DNA of 64,000 nucleotides, from assembly GCA_039821145.1 (NCBI GenBank), contig JBCBOS010000023.1:81572-145571 (forward strand), read 5' to 3'. Below the pieces are notes generated by a model, which saw only the letters and a program-made list of their open reading frames with translations, was not told the DNA's origin and made no database searches. The position numbers and the translations under genes are program-made. Positions within the stretch are counted from its first letter, which is position 1. The number at the start of each line of letters is the position of its first letter. Below, one piece after another: positions 1-8,664 of the stretch. Origin of the DNA: JBCCSZ01 sp039821145 (lineage in GTDB: Bacteria > Bacteroidota > Bacteroidia > Chitinophagales > Saprospiraceae).

Positions 1-81
1 CCTGATCTGACCAACAATCTGGAACAGCTTTTGCAAAATGGACAATGTAACCACCTTGTTTGCGCCATCGGTAAAAGTTAA
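1..81 (+). CDS. C-terminal fragment of an unidentified protein
   Basis: Frame 1 is open from the first base to a TAA at 79-81 and gives 26 residues ending in CNHLVCAIGKS. The fragment is too short to assign to a family. The next gene starts only 6 bases later on the same strand, so the two are probably co-transcribed. The reading could be chance, because a 26-codon open frame at a window edge is not strong evidence; the tight spacing to the next gene is the main support. Confidence 0.5.
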   Translation, partial: PDLTNNLEQLLQNGQCNHLVCAIGKS

Positions 82-87
82 CCTAAC

Positions 88-714
88 ATGAAATTCCCCC
101 TTCTGTACCTCGTGTCAGTATTCTTTGTGGCCGTGGGGCCCGTCCATGGACAAGCCCCGAGTCAAAGCGCTGAGCCCGACTTTCAAATCAGCCTGCAAGG
201 CACCAGCCACGTCCGCCTGGACTGGGTACTCATCGATGAGCAGGGCAATGCGCGCTACGAGGTCGAACGCTCCAGCAATGGCACCGACTACCAAGCCGTT
301 GGACAAATCTACGCCTACAACCAAATGGGTTTTCAGAAATACATCTTCATAGACCGCAATCCCGAAGGAAACATCAATCACTACCGATTCACCAGAGTAG
401 ACAAATCAGAAAATCGCCATCTCTCCAATAGCAAATCCATCCAACTGAGTGGTTCGACACCCTCTGTACAACTAGTCCCCAGCCCTCCCAATCACCTCCC
501 CGACCTGAATTTGGAACTGGTCCAGTCGGAAAAAGTCAAGATCGAACTGCTCGATCCCAGCCAGGATCAGAGAGTCCATCTTCTGCACGAGGGAGTGGTA
601 AAGGCAGGCAGTCACCAATTCTCTTTACCAGAGGAAGAGTGGCAGGCAGGCAATTTTCAGCTGCGCATCGAGGGCATCTCATTTCAGCAAAATATGCAGT
701 GGATCATGTTGTGA
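88..714 (+). CDS. Secreted protein with FN3-like and sorting-domain-like halves
   Basis: A 208-residue protein with a clear signal peptide (residues 1-22, cleavage after VHGQ). Residues about 30-120 have the look of a fibronectin-like beta domain seen in Bacteroidota surface proteins (RLDWVLIDEQGNARYEVERS, then YRFTRVD). Residues about 130-208 resemble a shortened T9SS C-terminal sorting domain, with the late G-N-F-Q-L-R-I pattern, but without the usual PNP start. It is likely exported to the periplasm or cell surface. Its function is unknown. It follows an upstream gene by 6 bases and converges with the APH-RapZ gene 20 bases downstream. Confidence 0.7.
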   Translation: MKFPLLYLVSVFFVAVGPVHGQAPSQSAEPDFQISLQGTSHVRLDWVLIDEQGNARYEVERSSNGTDYQAVGQIYAYNQMGFQKYIFIDRNPEGNINHYRFTRVDKSENRHLSNSKSIQLSGSTPSVQLVPSPPNHLPDLNLELVQSEKVKIELLDPSQDQRVHLLHEGVVKAGSHQFSLPEEEWQAGNFQLRIEGISFQQNMQWIML

Positions 715-734
715 AAAGTAGATGAAATCAGCTG

Positions 735-2180
735 TCAATTTTTCCAATCCTTGCGTTCCTGCTCAATGTGATGGAGAACCACCTTCACTCCGTACTTGTC
801 CCGCAAATGGCGAGCAGTGGCATCGGCAGCGTACACAGAGCGATGTTGGCCTCCGGTACAGCCGAAGTTGATGCTCAGGTTGGTAAAACTTCGCTCGATG
901 TAGTTTTCCACAGCTGCATCCACTATCCGAAAGACATCATTGAGAAAGGCAGGCATGGGGCTGTGCTGTTTCAAAAAATTGATCACAGATTCATCGCGCC
1001 CCGTCAGCTTTTTGTAAGGCTCGTATCGACCGGGATTGTGAATGAAGCGGCAGTCGAACACAAAGCCCCCTCCATTGCCCGAATCATCTTGAGGAACCCC
1101 TGTGATTTTGTAGGAAAAGCTATTGACTGCCACGGTCAATAAAGAGGAGGACCCCTTGATCTTGTCAAAAGGTTCGAAGCGTTTGGAAGTGATCAGTCCT
1201 TCCAGGCCTTGTCGCAATTCGGGAAGGTCCAGCGGCAACTTGTCGTTTTCCAACAACCACTTGATGTTGCGAAGGGCAAAGGGAATGCTCTGCAGGAAGT
1301 GTTCTCGCCTTTCGTACAGCCCCCGGAAGCCATAGGCCCCCAGCACTTGTATGCATCGGATGAGAACGTAGCCGTAATAGTATTCTGTAAACTGCGTCCG
1401 GTCCAAATCGATCAGCTCAGAGGCGACGTCCATGTAATAGGTCAGAAGGTCCTGGCGGATGTCGGCCGGAATGTTGGCCTTGGCCTGGTACAGCAAGGAA
1501 GCCAAGTCGTATTGCAAGGCCCCTCTTCGCCCTCCCTGGTAATCGATGAAGTAGGGATTTCCCTCTTTGATCATGATGTTGCGGGTCTGGAAGTCGCGGA
1601 ACATGAAGTGGGAGCAATCGGCTTGCAGCAAGTAATCGGCCAGTCGATGAAAGTCTTCTTCCAGGGCCCCTTCGTCGAAAGGTACCTTGGCCAGTTTCAG
1701 AAAGTAGTATTTGAAGTAATTGAAATCCCAGAGCATGGCCTGCTTGTCAAACGACTCTCTGGGGTAGCAATAGCGATAGTCCAATCCCTTCCCTCCATTG
1801 ATCTGCAAGCGAGCCAATTGCTCGACCACTTTTTTGTAAATCTGGATCAAATAGTCGGGAAAGTAATCGCCCTTTTGCAATAGGTAGCTGTAGAGGGTGG
1901 TCGCCCCCAGGTCTTCCTGCAAGTAGACGTGATTGTCCAAATCATCGATGTAGATATCGGGAACTGGCAGGTCTTTGGATTTGAAGTGGCGCGAAAAACT
2001 GAGGAAGGCTTCATTCTCCCGTCGGTTCTCATTGTAGGTGCCGATGGCGACCCGCTGCTTTCCGCTGAGTCGAAAATATTGGCGGTAAGAGCCAGAGGGT
2101 GCCAGGGGCAAAATGAGCGTCGCCTTTTCGCCTGACCATTCTTCAAAAATGGCTGCCAGAGCGATTTCAATCGCATTCAT
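735..2180 (-). CDS. Phosphotransferase (APH-like) fused to RapZ C-terminal domain
   Basis: A 481-residue two-domain protein. Residues 1 to about 330 are an aminoglycoside-phosphotransferase/choline-kinase fold: the catalytic loop reads FRDFQTRNIM and the metal-binding motif reads YFIDYQGG. Related kinases include the sugar 1-kinase AmgK. Residues about 340-481 match the C-terminal domain of the RNase adapter RapZ (NSFSYKITGVPQDDSGNGGG, DCRFIHNPGRYEPYKKLTG, then NFGCTGGQHRSVYAA). In Escherichia coli that domain senses glucosamine-6-phosphate and binds small RNAs; there it is fused to a P-loop domain instead. The substrate here is unproven; an amino-sugar is a reasonable inference. The ATG overlaps the obg stop codon by four bases (ATGA), so the two are translationally coupled. 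Confidence 0.9.
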   Translation of the reverse strand: MNAIEIALAAIFEEWSGEKATLILPLAPSGSYRQYFRLSGKQRVAIGTYNENRRENEAFLSFSRHFKSKDLPVPDIYIDDLDNHVYLQEDLGATTLYSYLLQKGDYFPDYLIQIYKKVVEQLARLQINGGKGLDYRYCYPRESFDKQAMLWDFNYFKYYFLKLAKVPFDEGALEEDFHRLADYLLQADCSHFMFRDFQTRNIMIKEGNPYFIDYQGGRRGALQYDLASLLYQAKANIPADIRQDLLTYYMDVASELIDLDRTQFTEYYYGYVLIRCIQVLGAYGFRGLYERREHFLQSIPFALRNIKWLLENDKLPLDLPELRQGLEGLITSKRFEPFDKIKGSSSLLTVAVNSFSYKITGVPQDDSGNGGGFVFDCRFIHNPGRYEPYKKLTGRDESVINFLKQHSPMPAFLNDVFRIVDAAVENYIERSFTNLSINFGCTGGQHRSVYAADATARHLRDKYGVKVVLHHIEQERKDWKN

Positions 2181-3175
2181 ATGGATTCGTTGATTTTCAA
2201 CCAGAGCTGGTCTTTGAGTCGATCGAGCCCTTGTTGGGCCACCGAGGAGATGAAGACATGATTGATCCCTTTGGGCAATTCAGGTGCCAACATTTCCTTC
2301 ATTTCTTCATCTGCCATATCGGACTTGGAGATGGCCAGCAGTCGCGGCTTGTCCAGCAATTCCGGATTGTACATCTCCAACTCGTTGAGCAAAATGTCGT
2401 ATTCCTTTTGGATGGAATCGCTGTCGCAGGGGATCATAAACAGCAAGACAGCATTGCGTTCGATGTGGCGCAAAAACCGATGTCCGAGTCCCTTGCCTTC
2501 ATGTGCCTTTTCGATGATTCCGGGGATGTCGGCCATCACAAAGGAGCGATTGTCGCGGTAGGAAACGATCCCGAGATTTGGTTTCAAAGTGGTGAAGGCA
2601 TAATTGGCAATCTTGGGCTTGGCAGCCGTGATCACCGACAGCAGCGTCGATTTGCCCGCATTGGGAAAGCCCACCAGGCCCACATCTGCCAGCACCTTGA
2701 GTTCCAGGATTTTCCACTCTTCCTTTCCTTCCCTGCCAGGCTGTGCGTAGCGAGGCGTCTGATTGGTTGGCGATTTGAAGTGAGAATTGCCAAGGCCTCC
2801 TTTGCCTCCTGCCACCAATACCACCTCTTCTCCGTCTTCGGTAATTTCAAAATGCAACTCGCCACTTTCCGCATCTTTGGCAACCGTCCCCAGCGGAACA
2901 TCCAAGATGACATCCTTGCCAAAGGGACCTGATTTGTGACTTTCGCCACCGTGGCCGCCATGACCAGCAAAGATGTGCTTGCGGTACTTGAGATGCAGCA
3001 GCGTCCACCGCTGTTTGTTGCCTCTCAGGATGATGTGCCCCCCTCTGCCTCCATCTCCTCCATCGGGGCCACCACGAGGGTTGGTCCGGGTGCGCAAGAA
3101 ATGCGCTGAGCCATTGCCTCCGTTTCCAGAACGACAACAGATTTTGACATAATCAACAAAATTTTCCTGTGCCAT
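2177..3175 (-). CDS. obg: Obg/CgtA GTPase, ribosome assembly
   Basis: A 332-residue Obg-family GTPase that acts in large-subunit ribosome maturation. The glycine-rich Obg fold covers residues 1 to about 160 (VKICCRSGNGGNGSAHFLRT, then GGPDGGDGGRGG). The G domain follows with Walker A GFPNAGKS, switch I FTTLKPNLG, DIPG for G3 and SKSD at the G4 position in place of the usual NKxD. It lacks a long C-terminal extension, as is common in Bacteroidota. The downstream APH-RapZ gene overlaps its stop. A TACTTTTG -7 element sits five bases upstream of the ATG, which suggests a leaderless or nearly leaderless mRNA. Confidence 0.97.
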   Translation of the reverse strand: MAQENFVDYVKICCRSGNGGNGSAHFLRTRTNPRGGPDGGDGGRGGHIILRGNKQRWTLLHLKYRKHIFAGHGGHGGESHKSGPFGKDVILDVPLGTVAKDAESGELHFEITEDGEEVVLVAGGKGGLGNSHFKSPTNQTPRYAQPGREGKEEWKILELKVLADVGLVGFPNAGKSTLLSVITAAKPKIANYAFTTLKPNLGIVSYRDNRSFVMADIPGIIEKAHEGKGLGHRFLRHIERNAVLLFMIPCDSDSIQKEYDILLNELEMYNPELLDKPRLLAISKSDMADEEMKEMLAPELPKGINHVFISSVAQQGLDRLKDQLWLKINESI

Positions 3176-3179
3176 GCCG

Positions 3180-3187
3180 CAAAAGTA
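3180..3187 (-). promoter_or_regulatory. -7 promoter element of obg
   Basis: On the minus strand the sequence reads TACTTTTG, an exact match to the Bacteroidota -7 consensus TAnnTTTG. It ends five bases before the obg ATG, which would place the transcript start at or within a base or two of the start codon. No clear TTTG -33 element lies at the expected distance. Confidence 0.5.
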
Positions 3188-3355
3188 GAAAAAAGGAAGG
3201 AATATTGCTGCCCTTCAAAAACGGTGGTTTTTAATAAGTACCCGTCGAACGGAATGTAAGCCAGCTTGCAAAACCACCAGTTGACCATCTCGGATGTGCA
3301 ACGACTACCGTATATTAAAAAAGACATTTATTCATCACAGAAAACAAAAAAAAGC

Positions 3356-5524
3356 ATGAAACGAACGTTTACACTCCTCGTTTTACTCTCCCTCTTTTAC
3401 TTCTCAACAATACATGCACAAAACGCTCTCAGGGTCATCGACCCAGCCACCTTTGACCGAACGGGTGTCCCTGGTGTGATTGAGGAAGCAAGCATCAGCC
3501 TACAGCCTCAGGGCTTGTACACAGAAATTGGCGTCTATCTGACCATCTCCGCTCAGCCACAAAACGGCTTATCGGGAGAACAACTCGAAATCGTTCTGGA
3601 CTTCAATCTACCGTCTGGCTCCATCGTACACGACTCCTGGTTGTGGATGCTGGATGATGAGACCATCGTACAGGCAGACGTTTTCGATTTGTGGAAAGCC
3701 ATCAGCACTTACGAAGAGATTGTCGACCGACAGCGCGATCCCTCCATTCTTTACCAAAAAGAAACCGGAGGCCATCAATTGCGCATCTACCCCTTGTTTC
3801 AGGGCGAATATCGAAGAATCAAATTCACCTATTTGGTCCCCACCGTTTGGTCTGCCGAAACCGTCGAATCCTGGTTGCCGACCAGTCTTCTACAGACCTC
3901 CGACACCCCGCTTGAATCTGTCCAACTCATCACCTTTCCAAGCCCCACTTGGCTGGAGCCCAAGATTGCAGAGCTGACCGATCACGAATTTGTCCCCGCC
4001 ATTGACCAACAGCTTGGCCAGGTATTGGTCATGGACCTGGATGGCAGTACACTTTCACAGCCCTTGCACTTTTCCGTCAAGGCTCCCTTCAACGACCAGC
4101 AAGTCTATGCCAGCAAGCTGAGCCACGGGGGAGACAACTTCTACCAGATTGCCTACTTGCCACCAGATATTCCAGTGACGCGGGAGAGCAAAAACTGTCT
4201 CTTTCTCTTCGATCATGTGGACGAAAATGCAGATGTTGACACACGCTTTTTGTTTGACTATGTGGGCAAGCAGTTGCAGGAAACACTGCAGCCCGATGAC
4301 AAATTCAACATCTTTTATGCTGGCAATACCGTTCCGCAGCGATACGCCACCGAATGGACAGAGGCTGGTTCCGATGCTGTCCTGCAAGCCTTTTCGCAGC
4401 TCGGCCATCCCATCCAAAGCAAGAGAAATGCCTTGCTGGACTTGATGAGAGAAGCCATCGTATTTGCCAAAAGCAAGGGGGAGGCCTGTGAGATTTTTCT
4501 CCTGACCAACTCCAACGATCTCTTGTATTGGGAGGCCACTCAGAATGCAGAAAACATCTTGGACTTGATCGACGAAGCAGACATCCGCCTCCACTTCATC
4601 CCGTATCAAAGTCAAAACTATCGGGTCACTTGGAGCTGGAACATTGGAGATGTGACAAGCTACCAAAACGAGGTTTTCTTTCAGCTCCTTGTCGATGCCA
4701 CTGGCGGCAGCATGAACGAAGGTCCGTTGTACGGCAGCACCAGCGTCTGGCAGAGCGTCGACAACACGCTTTCCAAGGTACTCCTGCCCGGTATGACTCA
4801 TGAGTTGCAACCTCAGCTCCAAACGGGTTTTACCTATGAGCGCTTTCACCAGCACTATGGAGGTCAGTCGCAACTTCCCAATCGAGCCATTCTCCAAATT
4901 GGCAAGTACCAAGGAAATTTCCCAATGGAATTGTCTTTCAATGCCTTTGCCGATGGAAATTTCTATTCTGAAAAAGTACAGATAGATGCGGGCGAGGTCG
5001 AGGAAGGCGATACCCTGAGCCGCAAGATTTGGATGGGTCATCACCTGGCCTTATTGGATGCCACCGCGCAAGGAAACAATGACATCCGCGAAATCATCGA
5101 CATCAGCAAAGCTGAAAGAGTGCTGACACCCTATACTGCTTTTCTGGCGCTGGAATTGGAACAGGGGGGCGAAGAGTGCGGTGCTTGTTGGTTCTTCAAT
5201 CAAGAAATCATCCTGAACATAGATGATCCAGAAGAGACAAGCCCAGATCTGCAGTTGTCGGCCTCTCCCAATCCCTTCCGGGAACAAACGCAGATTGCCA
5301 TTGACTGGGCCGGACAAGATGGTCCCATCAGCCTACAGTTGTTCGATGCATTTGGCAAGTTGATCATCGATGTAGAGCCTTCCGACTGGAGCAGCGACGG
5401 TCGCCTGCGCTGGCATTGGGATGGCACGGATGCCAGTGGACAAGCACTGCCAGCTGGTGTCTACTATTTGCTTGTAAAAACACAGAACGAAAACAGAAAT
5501 ATAAAGCTGGTATTAGTGAGATAG
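3356..5524 (+). CDS. Secreted VIT/vWA-domain protein with T9SS sorting domain
   Basis: A 722-residue secreted protein. The ATG at 3356 was chosen because a typical signal peptide follows (MKRTFTLLVLLSLFYFSTIHAQ); an upstream in-frame ATG at 3266 would bury it. Residues about 35-170 resemble a VIT domain, including the conserved stretch KAISTYEEIVDRQRDPSILY. Residues about 270-500 look like a von Willebrand A-type domain. Residues about 635-722 form a T9SS type A sorting domain (SASPNPFREQTQIAI, then ALPAGVYYLLVKT). VIT plus vWA proteins in animals are matrix-binding inter-alpha-trypsin inhibitor heavy chains; in Bacteroidota they are surface proteins of unknown role. A terminator hairpin follows directly. 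Confidence 0.82.
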   Translation: MKRTFTLLVLLSLFYFSTIHAQNALRVIDPATFDRTGVPGVIEEASISLQPQGLYTEIGVYLTISAQPQNGLSGEQLEIVLDFNLPSGSIVHDSWLWMLDDETIVQADVFDLWKAISTYEEIVDRQRDPSILYQKETGGHQLRIYPLFQGEYRRIKFTYLVPTVWSAETVESWLPTSLLQTSDTPLESVQLITFPSPTWLEPKIAELTDHEFVPAIDQQLGQVLVMDLDGSTLSQPLHFSVKAPFNDQQVYASKLSHGGDNFYQIAYLPPDIPVTRESKNCLFLFDHVDENADVDTRFLFDYVGKQLQETLQPDDKFNIFYAGNTVPQRYATEWTEAGSDAVLQAFSQLGHPIQSKRNALLDLMREAIVFAKSKGEACEIFLLTNSNDLLYWEATQNAENILDLIDEADIRLHFIPYQSQNYRVTWSWNIGDVTSYQNEVFFQLLVDATGGSMNEGPLYGSTSVWQSVDNTLSKVLLPGMTHELQPQLQTGFTYERFHQHYGGQSQLPNRAILQIGKYQGNFPMELSFNAFADGNFYSEKVQIDAGEVEEGDTLSRKIWMGHHLALLDATAQGNNDIREIIDISKAERVLTPYTAFLALELEQGGEECGACWFFNQEIILNIDDPEETSPDLQLSASPNPFREQTQIAIDWAGQDGPISLQLFDAFGKLIIDVEPSDWSSDGRLRWHWDGTDASGQALPAGVYYLLVKTQNENRNIKLVLVR

Positions 5525-5545
5525 AAAAGATTCCATGTACATATC

Positions 5546-5580
5546 AAGCCTCCGGTCTGCGATCGGGGGCTTTCTCTTTT
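5546..5580 (+). terminator. Terminator after the VIT/vWA gene
   Basis: A 9-bp stem AAGCCTCCG / CGGGGGCTT (one G-U pair) with a 9-base loop is followed by a pyrimidine-rich TTTCTCTTTT tract. It lies 22 bases after the stop codon and just before the 3' end of the convergent histidine kinase gene. Confidence 0.7.
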
Positions 5581-5591
5581 GTGTGCTTCCG

Positions 5592-6950
5592 TCAAACTGG
5601 TTGAAGGGACAATTGGCTAGAGGGAAGTTTCTGAAATTGCTCCGGTGGTTCATATGGCAGGGTAAAGAAAAACGAGGCTCCTTCTCCTTCGGACGACTCC
5701 ACCCAGATCTGCCCCTGATAGCAAGAGACAATTTTCTTGCAGGTCGCCAATCCAATTCCCGATCCTTCATATTGATTGATCGCATGCAGACGAGTGAAAG
5801 GCTCAAATATTTTTTGGTGGTAGTCTGTCTCCATTCCAATGCCATTGTCGGCCACACAAATGCACCAAAAATCTCCTTGCCGTTTTGCACTGATCTGAAT
5901 CTGTGGTGCCACCGAATCCTTCCGGTACAGCAGACCATTGGAAATCAAATGATAAAACAACAGGCGAAGCAGGTCTGAATGGCCCCGAACCAATGGTAAG
6001 TCGTCAACATCAACCTGCCCCCCAGATTGGTCGATATTGTGTCGCAACTGATCACAGACCAACAAGACCGTATTTTGCAAATCCACCACTTCCTGTTCTT
6101 TCAACCGCTTGCCAACCCTGGCATAGGAAATGAGATTGTCCAAAAGTCGACTCATGCGTTGGGCAGCATCTTGAATGAAGTGGAGAAATTCCTGGCTCGA
6201 TGGATCGGCAGGCATGCGCCTTTCCAACAACCGACCAAAGCTGCTGATCATGCGCAGGGGCTCCTTCATGTCGTGCGACGCCACACTGGCAAAATGATCC
6301 AATTCTTTGTTGACCCGCAACAGTTGTTCTTGAGCTGCCTTGTAGCGTTCTCCCGCCTCCATCAATCGCTGCTCTTTTTGTTCTGATGCTTCTCTGTAAT
6401 GGGCAAAAAGGAGATAGGTGACCCAGCCCATCCCGATGGCATTGAAAATCTGCGACAGGGCCGGATAGGGGTACTCCAAGTAGGGTTCGGTGTATTGAAA
6501 GATCAGCAAACAGCCCACCAAGCCCACCAGGCAGTACAAGCTCAGCCACCGACGAAGATCGGTACGCTTGTAAAAAATGTGTCCTATGGCCAACAACAAG
6601 AGCATCCCAAATTCAATGTTGGACGGTTCTCCCGTGGTCCGGGCGATGAGCAATAAGAGAAGGTAAAAGAGAAAGATGAGCAATTGGCGCCCCAATCGGT
6701 GGGCACCGTAGTAATTGGCAAGGATGGGCGAGACGGCAATGACAACGAAAAAGGCCGACCAGTAAATTCCCTCCCAATTCTTGGCAGGCAAAAACATCAT
6801 TCCACTCACCACGATGGCAGCAGCAAAAGAAAAAGCGACTTGGTTACAAATCTTGATCTTGTTGCCAGCCGCTGGAAGTTCTTGACCGCTCATTCCAATA
6901 TGAGAAATGCGGTCGAAAAGGCTTTTCATACCAATTGTGTCTGTATGCAT
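5592..6950 (-). CDS. Membrane sensor histidine kinase
   Basis: A 452-residue kinase if started at the ATG at 6950; an ATG at 6929 is equally possible. Longer in-frame starts run into the divergent gene and add no recognisable sequence. The N-terminal part holds about six hydrophobic membrane segments (for example IYWSAFFVVIAVSPILANYY). A short coiled linker leads to a HisKA domain with the H-box SVASHDMKEPLRM (phospho-acceptor near His226) and a HATPase domain with DNGIGM, FEPFTRLH and GSGIGLATCKKIV. No receiver domain and no adjacent response regulator are present, so the partner is unknown. The stimulus is probably sensed in or near the membrane. Confidence 0.92.
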   Translation of the reverse strand: MHTDTIGMKSLFDRISHIGMSGQELPAAGNKIKICNQVAFSFAAAIVVSGMMFLPAKNWEGIYWSAFFVVIAVSPILANYYGAHRLGRQLLIFLFYLLLLLIARTTGEPSNIEFGMLLLLAIGHIFYKRTDLRRWLSLYCLVGLVGCLLIFQYTEPYLEYPYPALSQIFNAIGMGWVTYLLFAHYREASEQKEQRLMEAGERYKAAQEQLLRVNKELDHFASVASHDMKEPLRMISSFGRLLERRMPADPSSQEFLHFIQDAAQRMSRLLDNLISYARVGKRLKEQEVVDLQNTVLLVCDQLRHNIDQSGGQVDVDDLPLVRGHSDLLRLLFYHLISNGLLYRKDSVAPQIQISAKRQGDFWCICVADNGIGMETDYHQKIFEPFTRLHAINQYEGSGIGLATCKKIVSCYQGQIWVESSEGEGASFFFTLPYEPPEQFQKLPSSQLSLQPV

Positions 6951-7022
6951 AAACTTGAATGCACTGCTGTTTTGTACGCTCTGAGAGGGCGAATGTTTCT
7001 CCTGCCTATTCGAAATGTGTGT

Positions 7023-7030
7023 TATCTTGG
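7023..7030 (+). promoter_or_regulatory. Possible -7 element of the propeller gene
   Basis: TATCTTGG differs from the Bacteroidota -7 consensus TAnnTTTG at one position. It lies 17 bases before the ATG at 7048, in the short region between divergently transcribed genes. The call rests on position and similarity only. Confidence 0.3.
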
Positions 7031-7047
7031 CGGCCAAATCCATTGAT

Positions 7048-7962
7048 ATGTCGCCTTTTGTCAAGTTTTGTCTCCTGAGTGGATGCTGCCTCCTACTTGC
7101 CAGCAGCAGTGCCCAAACAGTCAAGAAATTCAAGCTTCCAACAGCTCTCCAGGAAGTCTCTGGGCTCACCTATGCTGGGCCAGACAGCCTTTGGTGGATC
7201 AGCGACAGCGGCTCGCCCGCCGTCCTTTTTCGCACCAACAACCGGGGAAAGATGCAAGAGCAGATCGACCTGTCCACCGCTCGCAATGTCGATTGGGAAG
7301 ACCTCAGCGCCACTCCTGACCGATCGACCTTTTACATCGGCGACTTCGGCAACAACCGCAACAAGAGACGCAACCTAAAAATATACATCTATCAACCCAA
7401 CGCTCGCCAACTCGACTCCATAGAATTCGACTATCCAGACCAAACAGCATTCCCACCGCTCCCCGCTGCCGCCAATTTTGACATGGAGGCATTTTTCTAC
7501 CACCGGGACTCCCTCCACCTGTTTTCCAAAAATCGAGTTGGCAAAGGCAATGACTACACAAAGCACTATGTGCTGCCTGCCCGCCCAGGCCGCTACACAG
7601 CCCAATTGCGGGACAGCATTTACCTCAAAAACAGGGTCGTCACTGCCGCGGCCATCAGCCCCGATGGCAAGACGGTGGCTTTGCTCAGCTACACCTACAA
7701 AAAAGTATTCGGCTTCCTCCCCTACTCCAACGCCTCCGTCTTCTTGATGCGGGATTTCTCAGGCCAACACTTCCTGCAAGGCAATGTGTACCGCCGCCGC
7801 ATCCCCCACTTCCTGCTCTCTACGCAGTTGGAATCCTTGGACTTCATCGACAACACACAATGTTACATCGCCTCCGAGCAGACCAGTTTTGTCAAGCCTT
7901 ACGGCAAAAGACTGCGGATCAAAAAACGCCATTTCAAGCCTTCCAAAAGAATCCATCCTTGA
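7048..7962 (+). CDS. Secreted beta-propeller-like protein (SdiA-regulated/phytase-like)
   Basis: A 304-residue secreted protein. The ATG at 7048 is preferred because a signal peptide follows directly (MSPFVKFCLLSGCCLLLASSSAQ). The mature part has repeated blade-like segments: LQEVSGLTYAGPDSLWWISD, NVDWEDLSATPDRSTFYIGD, FDMEAFFYHRDSLHLFSKNR. The pattern ‘VSGLTY ... LWWISDSG ... DWEDLS’ recalls the esterase-like/SdiA-regulated propeller families, so the family placement is tentative. No sorting domain is evident, so it probably stays periplasmic. It is divergent from the histidine kinase, with which it shares a promoter region of roughly 100 bases. Confidence 0.72.
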   Translation: MSPFVKFCLLSGCCLLLASSSAQTVKKFKLPTALQEVSGLTYAGPDSLWWISDSGSPAVLFRTNNRGKMQEQIDLSTARNVDWEDLSATPDRSTFYIGDFGNNRNKRRNLKIYIYQPNARQLDSIEFDYPDQTAFPPLPAAANFDMEAFFYHRDSLHLFSKNRVGKGNDYTKHYVLPARPGRYTAQLRDSIYLKNRVVTAAAISPDGKTVALLSYTYKKVFGFLPYSNASVFLMRDFSGQHFLQGNVYRRRIPHFLLSTQLESLDFIDNTQCYIASEQTSFVKPYGKRLRIKKRHFKPSKRIHP

Positions 7963-8074
7963 CAGTCGGTTTTGATGGCAAGCCAGCAGGTGATTTCTTC
8001 CAGCGAGTAGTGGATGTTCTAAAGTGGATGCCTCATGATTGGTCAGTGCATTTGTGTGTTGCGCCCGGCCCCGC

Positions 8075-8647
8075 TCATTCGATGTGCAGCTGGTGTTTGC
8101 TGAGCAGCCTGGCAAGGTCAGCCTGCAAAAAGCGGGCGTTGCGCACTTGGTTGATCTCCGGGTCGATGAGGAAGTTGCGAGCCGTTCGAAAGTCGGCTTT
8201 TTCAAGTTTGGTTCGCTCAAAAATGGCCCGATCCAGATCACATCCATCAAAAGAAGCCCCCGTCAGGTCTGCCTCTGTAAAATCAACTTCGCGCAGTTGG
8301 CAATTGACAAAGCGCATGCCCTTGACAGAGCGTTGATGAAAAGAACTCAAATCGAGTTGGCTGTCTTCAAATTCAGCGGCAAAGGCATAGGGATTGAGGT
8401 GTTCGAACTGCAGCCCCAACAGCTTGCAATTGACAAAGCTGACATCGCGCAGCCCCAGCTCGTGCAAGTGGGCATTGCTCCAATCGCAATTGGTGAAGGT
8501 GCATTCCACAAATTGGATGGCGGACAGATCGCTTTGCGAGAAGTTGCAATCCTCAAATTGGCAATACTCATAATCGCCACGGGCCAGCCGCTGACTGCTG
8601 TAGTCCTTTCCGACAAAGTTTTGCTCCTCGACAAAAATCCGCTTCAT
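8075..8647 (-). CDS. Pentapeptide-repeat protein
   Basis: A 190-residue protein built almost wholly of pentapeptide repeats of the A(D/N)LXX type, for example CQFEDCNFSQSDLSAIQFVE and ADLTGASFDGCDLDRAIFE. It should fold as a right-handed quadrilateral beta-helix. Relatives include Qnr/McbG-type DNA-mimic proteins that protect gyrase, but most family members have no assigned role. The ATG at 8647 is chosen; a TTG at 8668 would overlap the stop codon of the upstream regulator and would give translational coupling. It forms a likely operon with the two HTH regulators. Confidence 0.88.
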   Translation of the reverse strand: MKRIFVEEQNFVGKDYSSQRLARGDYEYCQFEDCNFSQSDLSAIQFVECTFTNCDWSNAHLHELGLRDVSFVNCKLLGLQFEHLNPYAFAAEFEDSQLDLSSFHQRSVKGMRFVNCQLREVDFTEADLTGASFDGCDLDRAIFERTKLEKADFRTARNFLIDPEINQVRNARFLQADLARLLSKHQLHIE

Positions 8648-8664
8648 GTGGGCTTCTTTGGGGT

